A stretch of DNA of 64,000 nt. Origin: Azospirillum doebereinerae (GTDB taxonomy: Bacteria; Pseudomonadota; Alphaproteobacteria; Azospirillales; Azospirillaceae). The stretch is from NCBI RefSeq assembly GCF_003989665.1, contig NZ_RZIJ01000029.1, positions 1 through 64,000 on the forward strand, in the 5' to 3' direction. Both the position numbers and the translations under genes were made by a program. Every line of letters begins with the position of its first letter. Positions within the stretch are counted from its first letter, which is position 1. Of this stretch, positions 38,925 through 47,345 are shown piece after piece. Below the pieces are notes generated by a model, which was not told where the DNA came from, searched no databases, and was given only the letters and a program-made list of their open reading frames with translations.

Positions 38925-40205
38925 TCAGCGCGAGGTGCCGGAGCGGCGCTCCGCGATCATCCCCATCACCTGCCACGCCACGCACACCGCCTGGATCCCA
39001 ACCACCCCCAGCATCGCCAAACGATGGCCCTCCACCGCGTAGCCCGTCGCCGTCGGAAAGAACCCGAGCAGCCCGCCGATGGCCGGTTGCAGGGTGAAGG
39101 CGACGACGAACATCAGCAGGTTGACCGCCGTGTTGACCCGCCCGGCCAGCTCCGCCGAAAAGCGCTGGGTCAGCACGGAATAACCCATCACCGAGGCGCT
39201 GGCGAAATAGGCGTAGAGCGCCCAGCCCGCCAGCGGCGACAGCCCCAGATCCAGCGCCATCGCCCCCTGCACGGCGACGGCGGCGGCCACCCCGACCGTC
39301 TGAACCGCCAGCGGCGTCAGCCCGATCCGCCGCGCCGCGTCGGCGATCAGCCCGAAGGAGGCGTAGCCCGCCACCATCGCCACCGCCGCGTGTTGCAGAT
39401 GCGTCGCCACGCCGATCCGGTCCATCGCCTCGACGTCGCGCAGCCATGGTCCCGCCCACAGGCTGATGTAGGCGAGGAACGCGCCCTGGACCGAGGCGCA
39501 GGTCGGCGCCAGCCGCCAGAAGACCGGGCTGCGCAGCACCGCCACCGTGCCGCGCAGCATCTCGCCCAGGGTGGCGCGCCCGCTGCCCTCCAGCCGCCGT
39601 TCCGGAACGGCGACGAACAGCAGCGCCGCCACCGCGACGGTGGCCGCCGCGATGCCGAGGAACAGTCCGCGCCAGTCGGTGATCTCCAGCAGCGCCCGCA
39701 CCGGCGTGGTGGCGAAGACGGCGCCCAGCCCGCCGCAGGCCATGAACAGCCCGTTGACCAGCGGCAGCCGCTCGCGCGGCCACCACATCACGTTGGCGGT
39801 CAGCGCCGCCATCAGGCAGGCCGATACCCCCAGCCCGATCAGCGCGCGTCCCACGGCCAGCGCCGCCAAATCCCCGCCCAGCGCGAACAGCGCCGCCCCG
39901 GCCGCCGCGACCAGCAGCAACGCGGCTTCCACCCGGCGCGGCCCGTAGCGGTCGAGCAGCAGCCCGAGTGGCGGCTGGAACAGCCCGAAGGCGATGAAAT
40001 AGGCGCTGGTCAGGAAGCCCAGCCCGGCCGCCGTGACGCCCAGCGCCGCCGTCAGCTCGTCGGCGATCACCGCGTTGACCGTGCGGTACAGGTAGGACAG
40101 GAAATAGGCCAGCGCGAAGGGCAGGAAGACGGTCAGGACGCGGCGGGCGACGCCGGGAACGGCGCTGCCCCGCGCGGTCGGGCTGGCGGCGGTCGTCTCG
40201 GTCAC
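38925..40205 (-). CDS. MFS transporter
   Basis: A 426-residue major facilitator protein, about twelve helices (first at residues 18-38, VFLPFALAYFLSYLYRTVNA). The helix 2-3 loop is LLLDRYGPRRVEAA, matching the MFS signature. The substrate is unknown. The GTG at 40205 is chosen because GGAG lies eight bases upstream; an ATG at 40274 (449 residues) with GGGAG is an alternative. A frame reaching 40493 is judged too long. Confidence 0.83.
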   Translation of the reverse strand: MTETTAASPTARGSAVPGVARRVLTVFLPFALAYFLSYLYRTVNAVIADELTAALGVTAAGLGFLTSAYFIAFGLFQPPLGLLLDRYGPRRVEAALLLVAAAGAALFALGGDLAALAVGRALIGLGVSACLMAALTANVMWWPRERLPLVNGLFMACGGLGAVFATTPVRALLEITDWRGLFLGIAAATVAVAALLFVAVPERRLEGSGRATLGEMLRGTVAVLRSPVFWRLAPTCASVQGAFLAYISLWAGPWLRDVEAMDRIGVATHLQHAAVAMVAGYASFGLIADAARRIGLTPLAVQTVGVAAAVAVQGAMALDLGLSPLAGWALYAYFASASVMGYSVLTQRFSAELAGRVNTAVNLLMFVVAFTLQPAIGGLLGFFPTATGYAVEGHRLAMLGVVGIQAVCVAWQVMGMIAERRSGTSR

Positions 40206-40345
40206 CGGCTTTGCTCCACGCGGCGTTTTCCGCCGCTGTTTCGTTGCGAGCGCGCGGACGGGTCCGCGCGGCATCTCAGGGCATCTCCCAGGGGGGCAGC
40301 TAACCGCAGCCGGGTTGCCCCGTCCAGCAAAACGTCTCCCAAATT

Positions 40346-40360
40346 GTTCGTGATGCGAAC
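40346..40360. promoter_or_regulatory. Palindrome upstream of the 38925-40205 MFS gene
   Basis: GTTCG-TGATG-CGAAC, 5-bp arms, about 140 bases upstream of the MFS start. It might be an operator; a related GTTCGCAC half-site is near 40424. No regulator gene is adjacent. Confidence 0.25.
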
Positions 40361-40546
40361 TTGACGCAGGCGGCGAAGCGGCGCAGGCTTCGTCCTGTGA
40401 AGAATGGTGCCCGACACGCATTGTTCGCACAGCGCCGACCGCCCTGACGGGCCGGCCGGATTGAAGGCTGGAGTTCAAGCGGCAACGACCCAATGGCCGC
40501 CTCCGCGCGGACCATGAACACAGACACGTTGCCCGTCCGGCTGACC

Positions 40547-40591
40547 GGCGGCGGAACCATCATCGCGTGGTTCCGCCGCCGATTGTTTTTG
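40547..40591 (+). terminator. Orphan rho-independent terminator
   Basis: Perfect 13-bp stem (GGCGGCGGAACCA at 40547-40559, complement at 40568-40580), 8-base loop, then GATTGTTTTT. It points in the plus direction, yet the nearest upstream plus-strand gene ends 3 kb away (liuE). It may end an unannotated small RNA starting within about 40360-40500. Confidence 0.7.
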
Positions 40592-40843
40592 GGCCTTGGT
40601 CTTCCGCCGGTCCCACCCGCTCTCCCAACCCATCCCGCAACGCCTCACTCGCTTGTGATGCGTATGCCGTAAGTCGAACACACGCGTGACGGAGGGGCCG
40701 CGCGCCGCCTCGCTGCGTCGGTTGACCGGATTGGAGTTCTTTGATCCTCAGATGGTTAACAATTACCAATATCGATTGGGAATAAAACGAAAATCGAAGA
40801 AATACTGATCGGCTTTTGCAAAATGGGGGTAGGGGCTGTGGCT
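40592..40843. other. Non-coding region, partly AT-rich
   Basis: No credible coding frame in the stretch from the MFS start (40206) to the lipoprotein gene (41001). After the orphan terminator the sequence turns AT-rich from about 40735 (GGTTAACAATTACCAATATC, AATAAAACGAAAATCG), as expected for promoter DNA of the downstream genes. Confidence 0.5.
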
Positions 40844-40858
40844 TTAACGGGCCATTAA
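40844..40858 (+). promoter_or_regulatory. CtrA-binding box
   Basis: TTAA-CGGGCCA-TTAA, followed by C: a perfect match to the alphaproteobacterial CtrA consensus TTAA-N7-TTAAC. It lies about 140 bases upstream of the lipoprotein gene that heads the regulator/kinase cluster, suggesting CtrA control. Confidence 0.65.
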
Positions 40859-41000
40859 CCAGGTTGGTCTCAATTTAGGCCCATCAGACGCGGCCAGTTC
40901 ACTCGATCACATGACGTAGATTTGACGTTGTTATCGCAGGGGACGCACCGCATGGCAATGGATCCCGGCGATCCGCTCCGTTTCCGAAAGGTCCGCCCCC

Positions 41001-41612
41001 ATGACCGTGACGCGCGCCCTCCGCAAGGTGGCCGATGCCGGCGCCGACACGATCGGCCAGGCCCGTCACGCGGGCCTTCTGCTGGCGGTCCTGCTGCTGG
41101 CCGGCTGCCCCGGCACCACCGGCGCCCCCGGCGCCGGCTACCCGGACCCGTCCGCCATGGCGAACCGGGTGGCGGTGCCGCCGGTGCCACGCGTCAAGCC
41201 GGCCCCGCCGCCGGTCGCGCCGCTGGCGACCACCACGACCTCGGCCTCGGCTGTCGCGGCTCTGCCCGACCCGCTGGCTACCGAATTTCCGGCCGCTCAA
41301 CCCACCGTTCAGACGGCCTCCACCCAACCTTCCACCCCCAACGCCGACCCCGACGCCCTCGTCGGGCTGGACGAAGTCCAGACACTTCACCTCCTGGGGT
41401 CCCCTGTTGCGCGGGAAGAGGCGCCGCCGGCCAAGGTCTGGCGGTACGCCAAGGGCGATTGCACGCTCAAGGTCTTCTTTTTCATGGATATGACCTCCTC
41501 CCAGGACTTCCGAGCCCTCTCCTACGACATGAAGAGTAGCCCCAATGTCCCTGATGCAGACCATCGATGCTTCGCCCAACTCCTCGCTCAAGCCGGCGCT
41601 CCCGGAAATTAA
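41001..41612 (+). CDS. Predicted lipoprotein of unknown function
   Basis: A 203-residue protein with a hydrophobic segment (25-35) and lipobox LLLAGC (Cys36), so it is probably a lipoprotein. A proline/alanine/threonine-rich spacer (about 40-115) leads to a small C-terminal domain with the motif DALVGLDEVQTLHLLGSP and KVWRYAKGDCTLKVFFF, reminiscent of SmpA/BamE-like or periplasmic sensor-partner folds, but no family is certain. It is 13 bases upstream of the response regulator gene on the same strand and may act with that two-component system. Confidence 0.75.
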   Translation: MTVTRALRKVADAGADTIGQARHAGLLLAVLLLAGCPGTTGAPGAGYPDPSAMANRVAVPPVPRVKPAPPPVAPLATTTTSASAVAALPDPLATEFPAAQPTVQTASTQPSTPNADPDALVGLDEVQTLHLLGSPVAREEAPPAKVWRYAKGDCTLKVFFFMDMTSSQDFRALSYDMKSSPNVPDADHRCFAQLLAQAGAPGN

Positions 41613-41625
41613 GGGGGGGATGTCC

Positions 41626-42447
41626 ATGATGACCGATCCGACGATCGCCCGCATCGCCCTGGTGGACGATGACGATCTCTTCCGCGAATCCCTCAGCCTG
41701 AACCTGGGCGACGAGGGTTACGAGGTCCTCACCTTCGACCGTGGCGAGCCGGCTCTGGACTTCTTCGCGGCCGGCGGCTCGGTGGACATCGTCCTGCTCG
41801 ACTGGCGGATGCCGAAGATGGACGGCATCGACGTCCTGCGCCAGATGCGGGCGCGCGGCATCGACGCCCCGGTCATCTTTCTGACCGTGCTGTCCGACCA
41901 GATCTATGAGGAAGCCGCTCTGGCCGGCGGCGCGCTGGACTTCGTCGAGAAGTCGCGCAGCCTGCCGATCCTGCTCAAGCGCATGCGCCTGATCCTCGAC
42001 GCCCGCAAGGGCGCCAACGACGACGTTGCCGAGACCGCCGCGCCGCAGCCGGTCCACACGCTGGGCGAGCTGGAGCTGCGCCTGGACAACAGCCGCGCCT
42101 TCTGGATGGGCAAGCGCATCGACCTGACGCTGACCGAGTTCAACATCGTCAAGCTGATGTCGACCCGCCCGGAGGAGGACGTCTCCTACCGCGAGATCTA
42201 CGATCTGGTGCACGGCAAGGGCTTCATGGCGGGTTATGGCCCTTCGGGGTACCGCGCCAACGTCCGTGCCTTCATCAAGCGCATCCGTCAGAAGTTCCGG
42301 GCGGTCGATGCCGGCTTCGGCTGCATCGAGAACTACCCCGGCTTCGGCTACCGCTGGGGCAAGGGCGAGGGCGGCGCGGCCCAGACCCGCGACGACGACT
42401 CCGCCACCGCCGAGGATGTGCTGATCGATGGCGCTGCTGCCGATTGA
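41626..42447 (+). CDS. OmpR-family response regulator
   Basis: A 273-residue regulator. Receiver domain (about 1-125) with the acidic pair DDDD, phosphoacceptor Asp59 (LLDWRMPKMDG) and Thr in FLTVLS; C-terminal winged helix (about 150-255) with LTLTEFNIVKLM and YRANVRAFIKRIRQKF. The usual lysine region reads FVEKSRSL, as in ChvI-like regulators of related bacteria. AAGGGGGGG precedes ATGs at 41620 and 41626; the second is taken. It overlaps the sensor kinase gene by 20 bases. Confidence 0.9.
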   Translation: MMTDPTIARIALVDDDDLFRESLSLNLGDEGYEVLTFDRGEPALDFFAAGGSVDIVLLDWRMPKMDGIDVLRQMRARGIDAPVIFLTVLSDQIYEEAALAGGALDFVEKSRSLPILLKRMRLILDARKGANDDVAETAAPQPVHTLGELELRLDNSRAFWMGKRIDLTLTEFNIVKLMSTRPEEDVSYREIYDLVHGKGFMAGYGPSGYRANVRAFIKRIRQKFRAVDAGFGCIENYPGFGYRWGKGEGGAAQTRDDDSATAEDVLIDGAAAD

Positions 42448-44020
42448 GAGCAAGATGCGGGCATCGGACCGCTCCCGGGGACACGCCACGGCCGACCGCT
42501 TGCGGTGGCTGTGGCGGTCGCTGGCCAGCCGGCTGGTCCTGCTGACCCTGGTCTTCCTGGCGGTTCCGGTCCTGCTCTACGACCAGTTCCAGCGGGCCGA
42601 TGAAGCCACGCAGCTCTTGCTGCTGCACAGCGCCCAACGCCAGGGCGAACTGATCGCCCGCGCGATGGAGACCGAGCTGGCCGGGGTGGACCGCGCGGCG
42701 TTGCCGACGTTGAGCGGTACGCTGGCCCGTTTCGCCGATGAGCGCACGCGTTTGAAGCTGTTGGTCCGGCCGCGCGCCGGATCGGGGGCCGAAGCCTTCT
42801 ACTACGTCGCCGCCGCCCCCAACCTGCCCACCGCCGATCTCGACGCTGAACGCCGGCTGCTGCTGGGGCAGGGGGTGTTGGACCGGCTGGGCACGAGTTG
42901 CGCCGGCAATTCCACGCTGGCGATGCGGGTGCCGCACGCCTCGGGCGGCGAGGAGGTCCTGTCCTCCATCACCCCGATCAAGACGACTTTCGGCTGCTGG
43001 GCGCTGGTGACCAGCCACGCGACGGAGGGCTACGTCGCCTCCTCGCTCGGGCGGCCCTATTGGCGGACTCCGGCGGTCCAGGCGGCGGCGGCGGTCTATC
43101 TGGCGATGGCGGTGCTGGTGCTGGCCGTGTTGGCCGGCGTTTGGCGCAACCTGCACCGCTTCGGCGACCTCGCCCGCAACATCGTCAACGGCGAAGAGAC
43201 CGGCGGCGACAAACCCAACTCCTTCGCGGCCCGCAACACGGTTCCCGAACTCTCCGCCGTCGCCGAGGACTTCGACCGGCTGGTCGACACGCTGCGCGAC
43301 AGCGCCCGCTCGCTGCGCCGCGCGGCGGAGGACAACGCCCACGCCTTCAAGACCCCCATCGCGGTGATCCGCCAGTCGGTGGAGCCGCTGCGCCGCGCCC
43401 TGCCGGCCGAGCATCCGCGCAGCCAGCGCGCGCTCGCCATGATCGAGAAGTCGGTCGACAAGCTCGACGGTCTGGTTTCCTTCGCCCGCCGGATGGACGA
43501 GGCGGCGGCGGACCTGCTGGCCCCGACCCGCCGCCGGGTCGATTTGTCCGGACTGGTGGAGCGGATGGCCAGCGGTTACACCGGCCTGCTCGCCGAACGG
43601 CAACTCCACATGCGCTCGCGGATCGACTCCGGCCTGACGGTGCGGGCCAGCGAGGAGACGCTGGAGACCATCGTCGAGAATCTGGTCGAGAACGCCATCA
43701 GCTTCTCGCCGGCCGACGGCGCCGTCAGCGTGCGGCTGACCCGCAGCGGTCCCTGGGCCGAACTGGTGGTCGAGGACGAGGGGCCGGGCGTCGATCCGGC
43801 CAATCTGGAGCGCATCTTCGAGCGCTACTTCTCCCAGCGCGAGCCGGGGCGCGGCATGCCGGAGGACGAGGCGGCGGCCCAGCAGGCCGGATCCACCCAT
43901 TTCGGGATCGGCCTGTGGATCGTCCGCCGCAACATCGAGGCCTTCGGCGGGCGCGTCCGCGCCGAAAACCGCCCGACGGGCGGGTTCCGGATGACGGTCG
44001 CGCTGCCGGTCGCCGCTTAA
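42428..44020 (+). CDS. Two-component sensor histidine kinase
   Basis: A 530-residue membrane kinase: membrane helix at about 34-58, periplasmic domain (about 60-215) with a cysteine pair, second membrane helix (about 217-240), HAMP-like linker, and HisKA with His305 in NAHAFKTPIAVI, a HxxKTP box as in PhoQ-like kinases. The ATPase domain has NLVENAISFSP (N box), EDEGPGVDPANL (G1) and FGIGLWIVRR (G2). It overlaps the regulator gene, so the two are co-translated and should form one phosphorelay pair. The ligand is unknown; envelope stress or pH would suit the ChvG/PhoQ type. Confidence 0.9.
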   Translation: MALLPIESKMRASDRSRGHATADRLRWLWRSLASRLVLLTLVFLAVPVLLYDQFQRADEATQLLLLHSAQRQGELIARAMETELAGVDRAALPTLSGTLARFADERTRLKLLVRPRAGSGAEAFYYVAAAPNLPTADLDAERRLLLGQGVLDRLGTSCAGNSTLAMRVPHASGGEEVLSSITPIKTTFGCWALVTSHATEGYVASSLGRPYWRTPAVQAAAAVYLAMAVLVLAVLAGVWRNLHRFGDLARNIVNGEETGGDKPNSFAARNTVPELSAVAEDFDRLVDTLRDSARSLRRAAEDNAHAFKTPIAVIRQSVEPLRRALPAEHPRSQRALAMIEKSVDKLDGLVSFARRMDEAAADLLAPTRRRVDLSGLVERMASGYTGLLAERQLHMRSRIDSGLTVRASEETLETIVENLVENAISFSPADGAVSVRLTRSGPWAELVVEDEGPGVDPANLERIFERYFSQREPGRGMPEDEAAAQQAGSTHFGIGLWIVRRNIEAFGGRVRAENRPTGGFRMTVALPVAA

Positions 44021-44049
44021 ACGCCACCCAAACCGTTGTCGAACGGGTG

Positions 44050-44673
44050 TCAGCACTCCGCATCCTGGGTCGGCATCAGGTCGTATTGCGGCTTGAAGCC
44101 GGGCTGCGCCCGGATGCGGGCCGCCCAGGCCTGGATGTTGGGGTATTTGGCGGCGTCCACCCCCGATTCCTCCAGAAGATCGATCCAGGGGAAGGCGAAG
44201 ATGTCGGCGATGGTGACGCGGCCGCCCTCGATGAAGTCGTGGCCGGCGAGATGCTGGTCGAACAGGGCCAGCCCGTTGGCGGCCGAAGCTTCGACCCAGG
44301 GCAGGGCGTTGGGATCGCCCTTGAACTTGCGCAGCGCGCGGCAACGCTGCACCGGCAGCAGCACATCGGCCAGCCAACTCAGCCATTCGGCTAAGCGCAG
44401 TTTCTCGCCCGCGTCCCGGCCGCCGAACTGGCCAGTCTGTTCGGCCAGATAGGTCAGGATGACGCTCGATTCCGACAACGAACGGCCCTCGTGCACCAGG
44501 GTCGGCACCCGGCCGAAGCGGTTGATCGCCAGATACCCTGGCGTCTTCTGCTGCTGGGTCGGCAGATCGACGTGGCGGTACGAGAAGGGCAGGCCGGCCA
44601 GACGGAAGAACAGGGCGATGCGGGCCGCCGGCTGCGAGTTGACGTTTCCATACAGGGTGAAGGCGGCGGTCAC
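44050..44673 (-). CDS. Glutathione S-transferase family protein
   Basis: A 207-residue cytosolic GST. N-terminal thioredoxin-like domain (about 1-80: FTLYGNVNSQPAARIALF, GRVPTLVHEGRSLSESSVIL, which holds the glutathione gamma-glutamyl contact ES) and helical C-terminal domain with VTIADIFAFPWID. The GTG at 44673 is chosen since AAGGAGACC lies about nine bases upstream. Convergent with the kinase gene; no functional link is evident. Confidence 0.9.
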   Translation of the reverse strand: MTAAFTLYGNVNSQPAARIALFFRLAGLPFSYRHVDLPTQQQKTPGYLAINRFGRVPTLVHEGRSLSESSVILTYLAEQTGQFGGRDAGEKLRLAEWLSWLADVLLPVQRCRALRKFKGDPNALPWVEASAANGLALFDQHLAGHDFIEGGRVTIADIFAFPWIDLLEESGVDAAKYPNIQAWAARIRAQPGFKPQYDLMPTQDAEC

Positions 44674-44954
44674 GGTCTTTGGTCTCCTTCCGGTTGCGCG
44701 GCGTTGCGCCGCGTTTGTCGGAATCATGGACGGAACCCCGCAGCCGCGCCAGCGGAAACGGCGGCGCGGGCAAGAAGAGGTGTCAAGATACGGGTGTGTG
44801 TCGTGAAGTTCGAAATGCATAGATTTCAAAGGAATTCACCGCGCCAAGCTTGGCGGCGGCCGCGCCCGGTGATGACGGCGTGTCGCGGCAAAGACCCGAT
44901 TCCACGCAGGTGATTGTTCCGATTGGGGGTATCCCGCATAGGACCGGGCGTGCC
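44674..44954. other. Intergenic region upstream of the single-domain response regulator
   Basis: Nothing coding is evident between the GST start and 45062. It holds the divergent control regions of GST and of the response regulator/pel block; inverted GCGCGGC-type runs near 44696-44712 are short and not distinctive. Confidence 0.35.
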
Positions 44955-44983
44955 TTGACCACAACGCATAATTTCACTACAGA
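44955..44983 (+). promoter_or_regulatory. Possible promoter of the single-domain response regulator
   Basis: TTGACC (44955-44960) and TACAGA (44978-44983) are 17 bases apart in an AT-richer stretch. The -10 match is weak. Transcripts would have a leader of about 70 bases that includes the hairpin at 45019-45034. Confidence 0.35.
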
Positions 44984-45018
44984 ATTTTCCATCGAAACCC
45001 ACTTTTCCTGATTATGAA

Positions 45019-45044
45019 CCGGCTGCGGAGCCGGAGTTTTCTTT
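45019..45044 (+). terminator. Terminator-like hairpin in the leader of the 45062 gene
   Basis: CCGGCT-GCGG-AGCCGG stem-loop (45019-45034) followed by AGTTTTCTTT, ending 18 bases before the chosen start. It could be an attenuator or a terminator for upstream transcription. It also argues against the alternative ATG at 45014. Confidence 0.5.
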
Positions 45045-45061
45045 CCCGATGGCATGGACGC

Positions 45062-45454
45062 ATGGACACGCTCGAAAAGACGCAATCGATTCTGGTGGTC
45101 GAAGACAACGTGCTGATGCGCAAGCTCTTCGTCCGCTGCCTGGAGGAAGGCGGCTACAACGTCGTCGAGGCGCTGGACGCCCGCGCCGCCCTGGATCTGA
45201 TGCGCGACCTCCGGCCCGATCTGGTCGTCATGGACATCGTGATGCCGAACCTCTCGGGGGTGGAGCTGATCAAGCAGATCCGCGCCGACGCGGAGCTGTC
45301 GGCGACGCCGGTGGTGGCGGTGACCAATCTGGCCTCGCCCGCCGACAAGCGCCGGCTGGCCGACGCCGGCTTCAACGGGCACGTCTCCAAGCCGATCAAG
45401 CCCAAGGATTTCCAGGCGGTCGTCGCCGGCTTCCTCAAGCCCCCGGCCGACTGA
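45062..45454 (+). CDS. Single-domain response regulator (DivK/CheY-like)
   Basis: A 130-residue stand-alone receiver: acidic pocket VVEDN, phosphoacceptor Asp58 (VVMDIVMPNLSG), switch Thr in VAVTNLA and Lys110 (SKPIKP). There is no output domain. The pattern is close to DivK-type regulators, which act by protein contact. It sits 96 bases upstream of the pel genes on the same strand and may regulate Pel production or be unrelated. The ATG at 45062 is chosen; 45014 would put the leader hairpin in the coding sequence. Confidence 0.87.
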   Translation: MDTLEKTQSILVVEDNVLMRKLFVRCLEEGGYNVVEALDARAALDLMRDLRPDLVVMDIVMPNLSGVELIKQIRADAELSATPVVAVTNLASPADKRRLADAGFNGHVSKPIKPKDFQAVVAGFLKPPAD

Positions 45455-45550
45455 TCCCGAGCCGATCAACACCCCACGGGCGCCGGTGATCCGGGTCCGG
45501 CGGCGGCGCGTAGAAAACGTTCCGACACAACAGCAGGGGAAACCGCGAGC

Positions 45551-46477
45551 ATGGCGCGTTATCTGGTCACCGGCGGTTGCGGCTTCATCGGCTCGCACCT
45601 GATCGAGCGTCTCCTGGCAGCCGGGCACGAAGTGCGGGTTTTGGACGACCTGTCCACCGGCAAGCGCGAGAATCTGTCCGAAGGCGTCCCGGTGACGGTC
45701 GGCAACGTCGCCGATCCGGCCGCCGTGGAGGCCGCGATGGCCGGCACGGACGGCTGCTTCCACCTTGCCGCCGTCGCCTCGGTCGACCGCTCGCGCGAGG
45801 CGTGGCTGGAGACCCACCACGCCAACCTGTCGGGCACGGTCGCCGTGCTCGACGCGGCGCGGCGCGCCAACCCCAGGGGGCCGGTGCCGGTGGTCTACGC
45901 TTCCTCGGCCGCCGTCTACGGCGACAACCCGAACATGCCGCTGACCGAGGACGCTGCGACCCGCCCGCTGTCGGCCTACGGCGCCGACAAGCTGGGCTGC
46001 GAGCTGCACGCGCGGGTCGCCGACGGGGTGCATGGCGTGCCGACGACCGGCTTCCGCTTCTTCAACGTCTTCGGGCCGCGCCAGGATCCGAAATCGCCCT
46101 ATTCCGGCGTCATCTCGATCTTCGCCGGCCGCATCGCGCGGGGCGAGCCCATCACCGTCAACGGCGACGGCGAGCAGGTGCGCGACTTCGTCTACGTGAA
46201 GGATCTGGTGCGTTACCTGACCGCCGCGATGGACGACGCCAAGCCGGGCGCCCCGGTCTTCAACGTCTGCACCGGCAAGCCGACCACCGTGAACCGGCTG
46301 GCCGAAGTGCTGGCCGAACTGTCGGGCCGTCCGCTCGACCGCCGTTTCGGTCCGGCGCGCACCGGCGACATCCGTGTCTCCATCGGCGATCCCTCCCGGC
46401 TGGTAGCCGCCTTCGGCATGACCTGCGACACCTCCCTGGAGGACGGGCTGCGGGACACGTTGGCCTGGCTCGGGTGA
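45551..46477 (+). CDS. pelX: NAD-dependent sugar-nucleotide epimerase, PelX-like
   Basis: A 308-residue extended short-chain dehydrogenase: Rossmann motif GGCGFIG (residues 8-14), catalytic YGADK (about 146-150), and SSAAVYGDNP. It is of the UDP-sugar C4-epimerase class. In Pel loci of other bacteria an epimerase (PelX) makes UDP-GalNAc from UDP-GlcNAc, a precursor of the galactosamine-rich Pel polymer; the same role is inferred from position seven bases upstream of the pelA hydrolase gene. CAGGGGAAACC precedes the ATG. Confidence 0.82.
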   Translation: MARYLVTGGCGFIGSHLIERLLAAGHEVRVLDDLSTGKRENLSEGVPVTVGNVADPAAVEAAMAGTDGCFHLAAVASVDRSREAWLETHHANLSGTVAVLDAARRANPRGPVPVVYASSAAVYGDNPNMPLTEDAATRPLSAYGADKLGCELHARVADGVHGVPTTGFRFFNVFGPRQDPKSPYSGVISIFAGRIARGEPITVNGDGEQVRDFVYVKDLVRYLTAAMDDAKPGAPVFNVCTGKPTTVNRLAEVLAELSGRPLDRRFGPARTGDIRVSIGDPSRLVAAFGMTCDTSLEDGLRDTLAWLG

Positions 46478-46484
46478 GGCACCG

Positions 46485-47345
46485 ATGATCGTCGGACGGC
46501 GCGCGGTGACGGGGGGCCTGCTGGCCGGCATGGCCGCGCTGGGCGTTCCCCGCTTCGGCCACGCCGCGCCGGCCGGCGATTCCTGGGCGGTCTACTACGC
46601 CGACAAGGAGTCGGCGCGGGCCTTCGAGTCCTACAAGCTTCTGGTCCTCGACAGCCGCACCCATCCGCCGCTGCGCCCGCTGAAGGACCGCGGCAAGACC
46701 CTGCTGGGCTACATCAGCGTCGGCGAGGTCGAGACCCACCGGCCCTGGTTCGCCAAGGTGAAAAGCTGGGGCATCCTGGACCAGGAGAACCCCAACTGGC
46801 CCGGCAGCTTCTACGTGGACGTCCGCGACCGCCGCTGGGTCAAGCTGGTGGTGGAGGAGCTGGTCCCGGCGCTGCTGCGCGACGGCTTCGACGGGGTGTT
46901 CCTCGACACGCTGGACAACCCGCCGCATCTGGAACGCACCGACCCCAAACGCTGGGCCGGCATGACCGAGGGGGCCGCGCGTCTGGTCCTGGCGATCCGC
47001 GCCAACTGGCCGCGCATCCCGATCATGCAGAACCGCGCCTACGAGATCCTGCCCAGGACCGCCCGCGCCATCACCCACGCGCTGGGGGAAAGCGTTTACG
47101 CCGGTTGGGATTTCGAGGCCAAGCGGCCACACTTGCAAAGCGACGAGGACTACAAGTTCCAGGTCGATGCGTTGAAGGCGGCCAAGGCGCTGAACCCGCA
47201 GCTCGGCCTCTATTCCCTGGATTACTGGGATCCGGACGACGCCGCCGGCATCCGCGCTCTCTACGCACGCCAGCGGGCCAACGGCTTCGCGCCCTACGTC
47301 TCTGTCGTCGAGCTCGACCGGCTTGTGGCGGAGCCGCCGCCGTGA
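46485..47345 (+). CDS. pelA: PelA glycoside hydrolase part as a separate protein (GH114-like)
   Basis: A 286-residue protein corresponding to the N-terminal hydrolase domain of PelA (endo-alpha-1,4-N-acetylgalactosaminidase type). TIM-barrel motifs: GYISVGEVETHRPW, GFDGVFLDTLDN and HALGESVY; Asp141 and Glu202 are candidate catalytic residues by position. The N-terminus has a twin-arginine-like signal (GRRAVTGGLLAGMAALG), so it should be periplasmic. In Pseudomonas this domain is fused to the deacetylase; here the gene ends in a GTGA overlap with the deacetylase gene. It probably trims Pel during export. Confidence 0.85.
   Translation: MIVGRRAVTGGLLAGMAALGVPRFGHAAPAGDSWAVYYADKESARAFESYKLLVLDSRTHPPLRPLKDRGKTLLGYISVGEVETHRPWFAKVKSWGILDQENPNWPGSFYVDVRDRRWVKLVVEELVPALLRDGFDGVFLDTLDNPPHLERTDPKRWAGMTEGAARLVLAIRANWPRIPIMQNRAYEILPRTARAITHALGESVYAGWDFEAKRPHLQSDEDYKFQVDALKAAKALNPQLGLYSLDYWDPDDAAGIRALYARQRANGFAPYVSVVELDRLVAEPPP

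Noticed and set aside
40489-40670. A short plus-strand frame reading MAASARTMNTDTLP and onward through the orphan terminator
   Set aside because: It crosses the hairpin, has no ribosome-binding site and its translation has no domain-like character.
47342-47345. PelA split as a sequencing frameshift
   Set aside because: The downstream frame begins with its own signal peptide at the overlap, and the upstream protein ends at the natural domain border; the arrangement looks designed by evolution rather than accidental.
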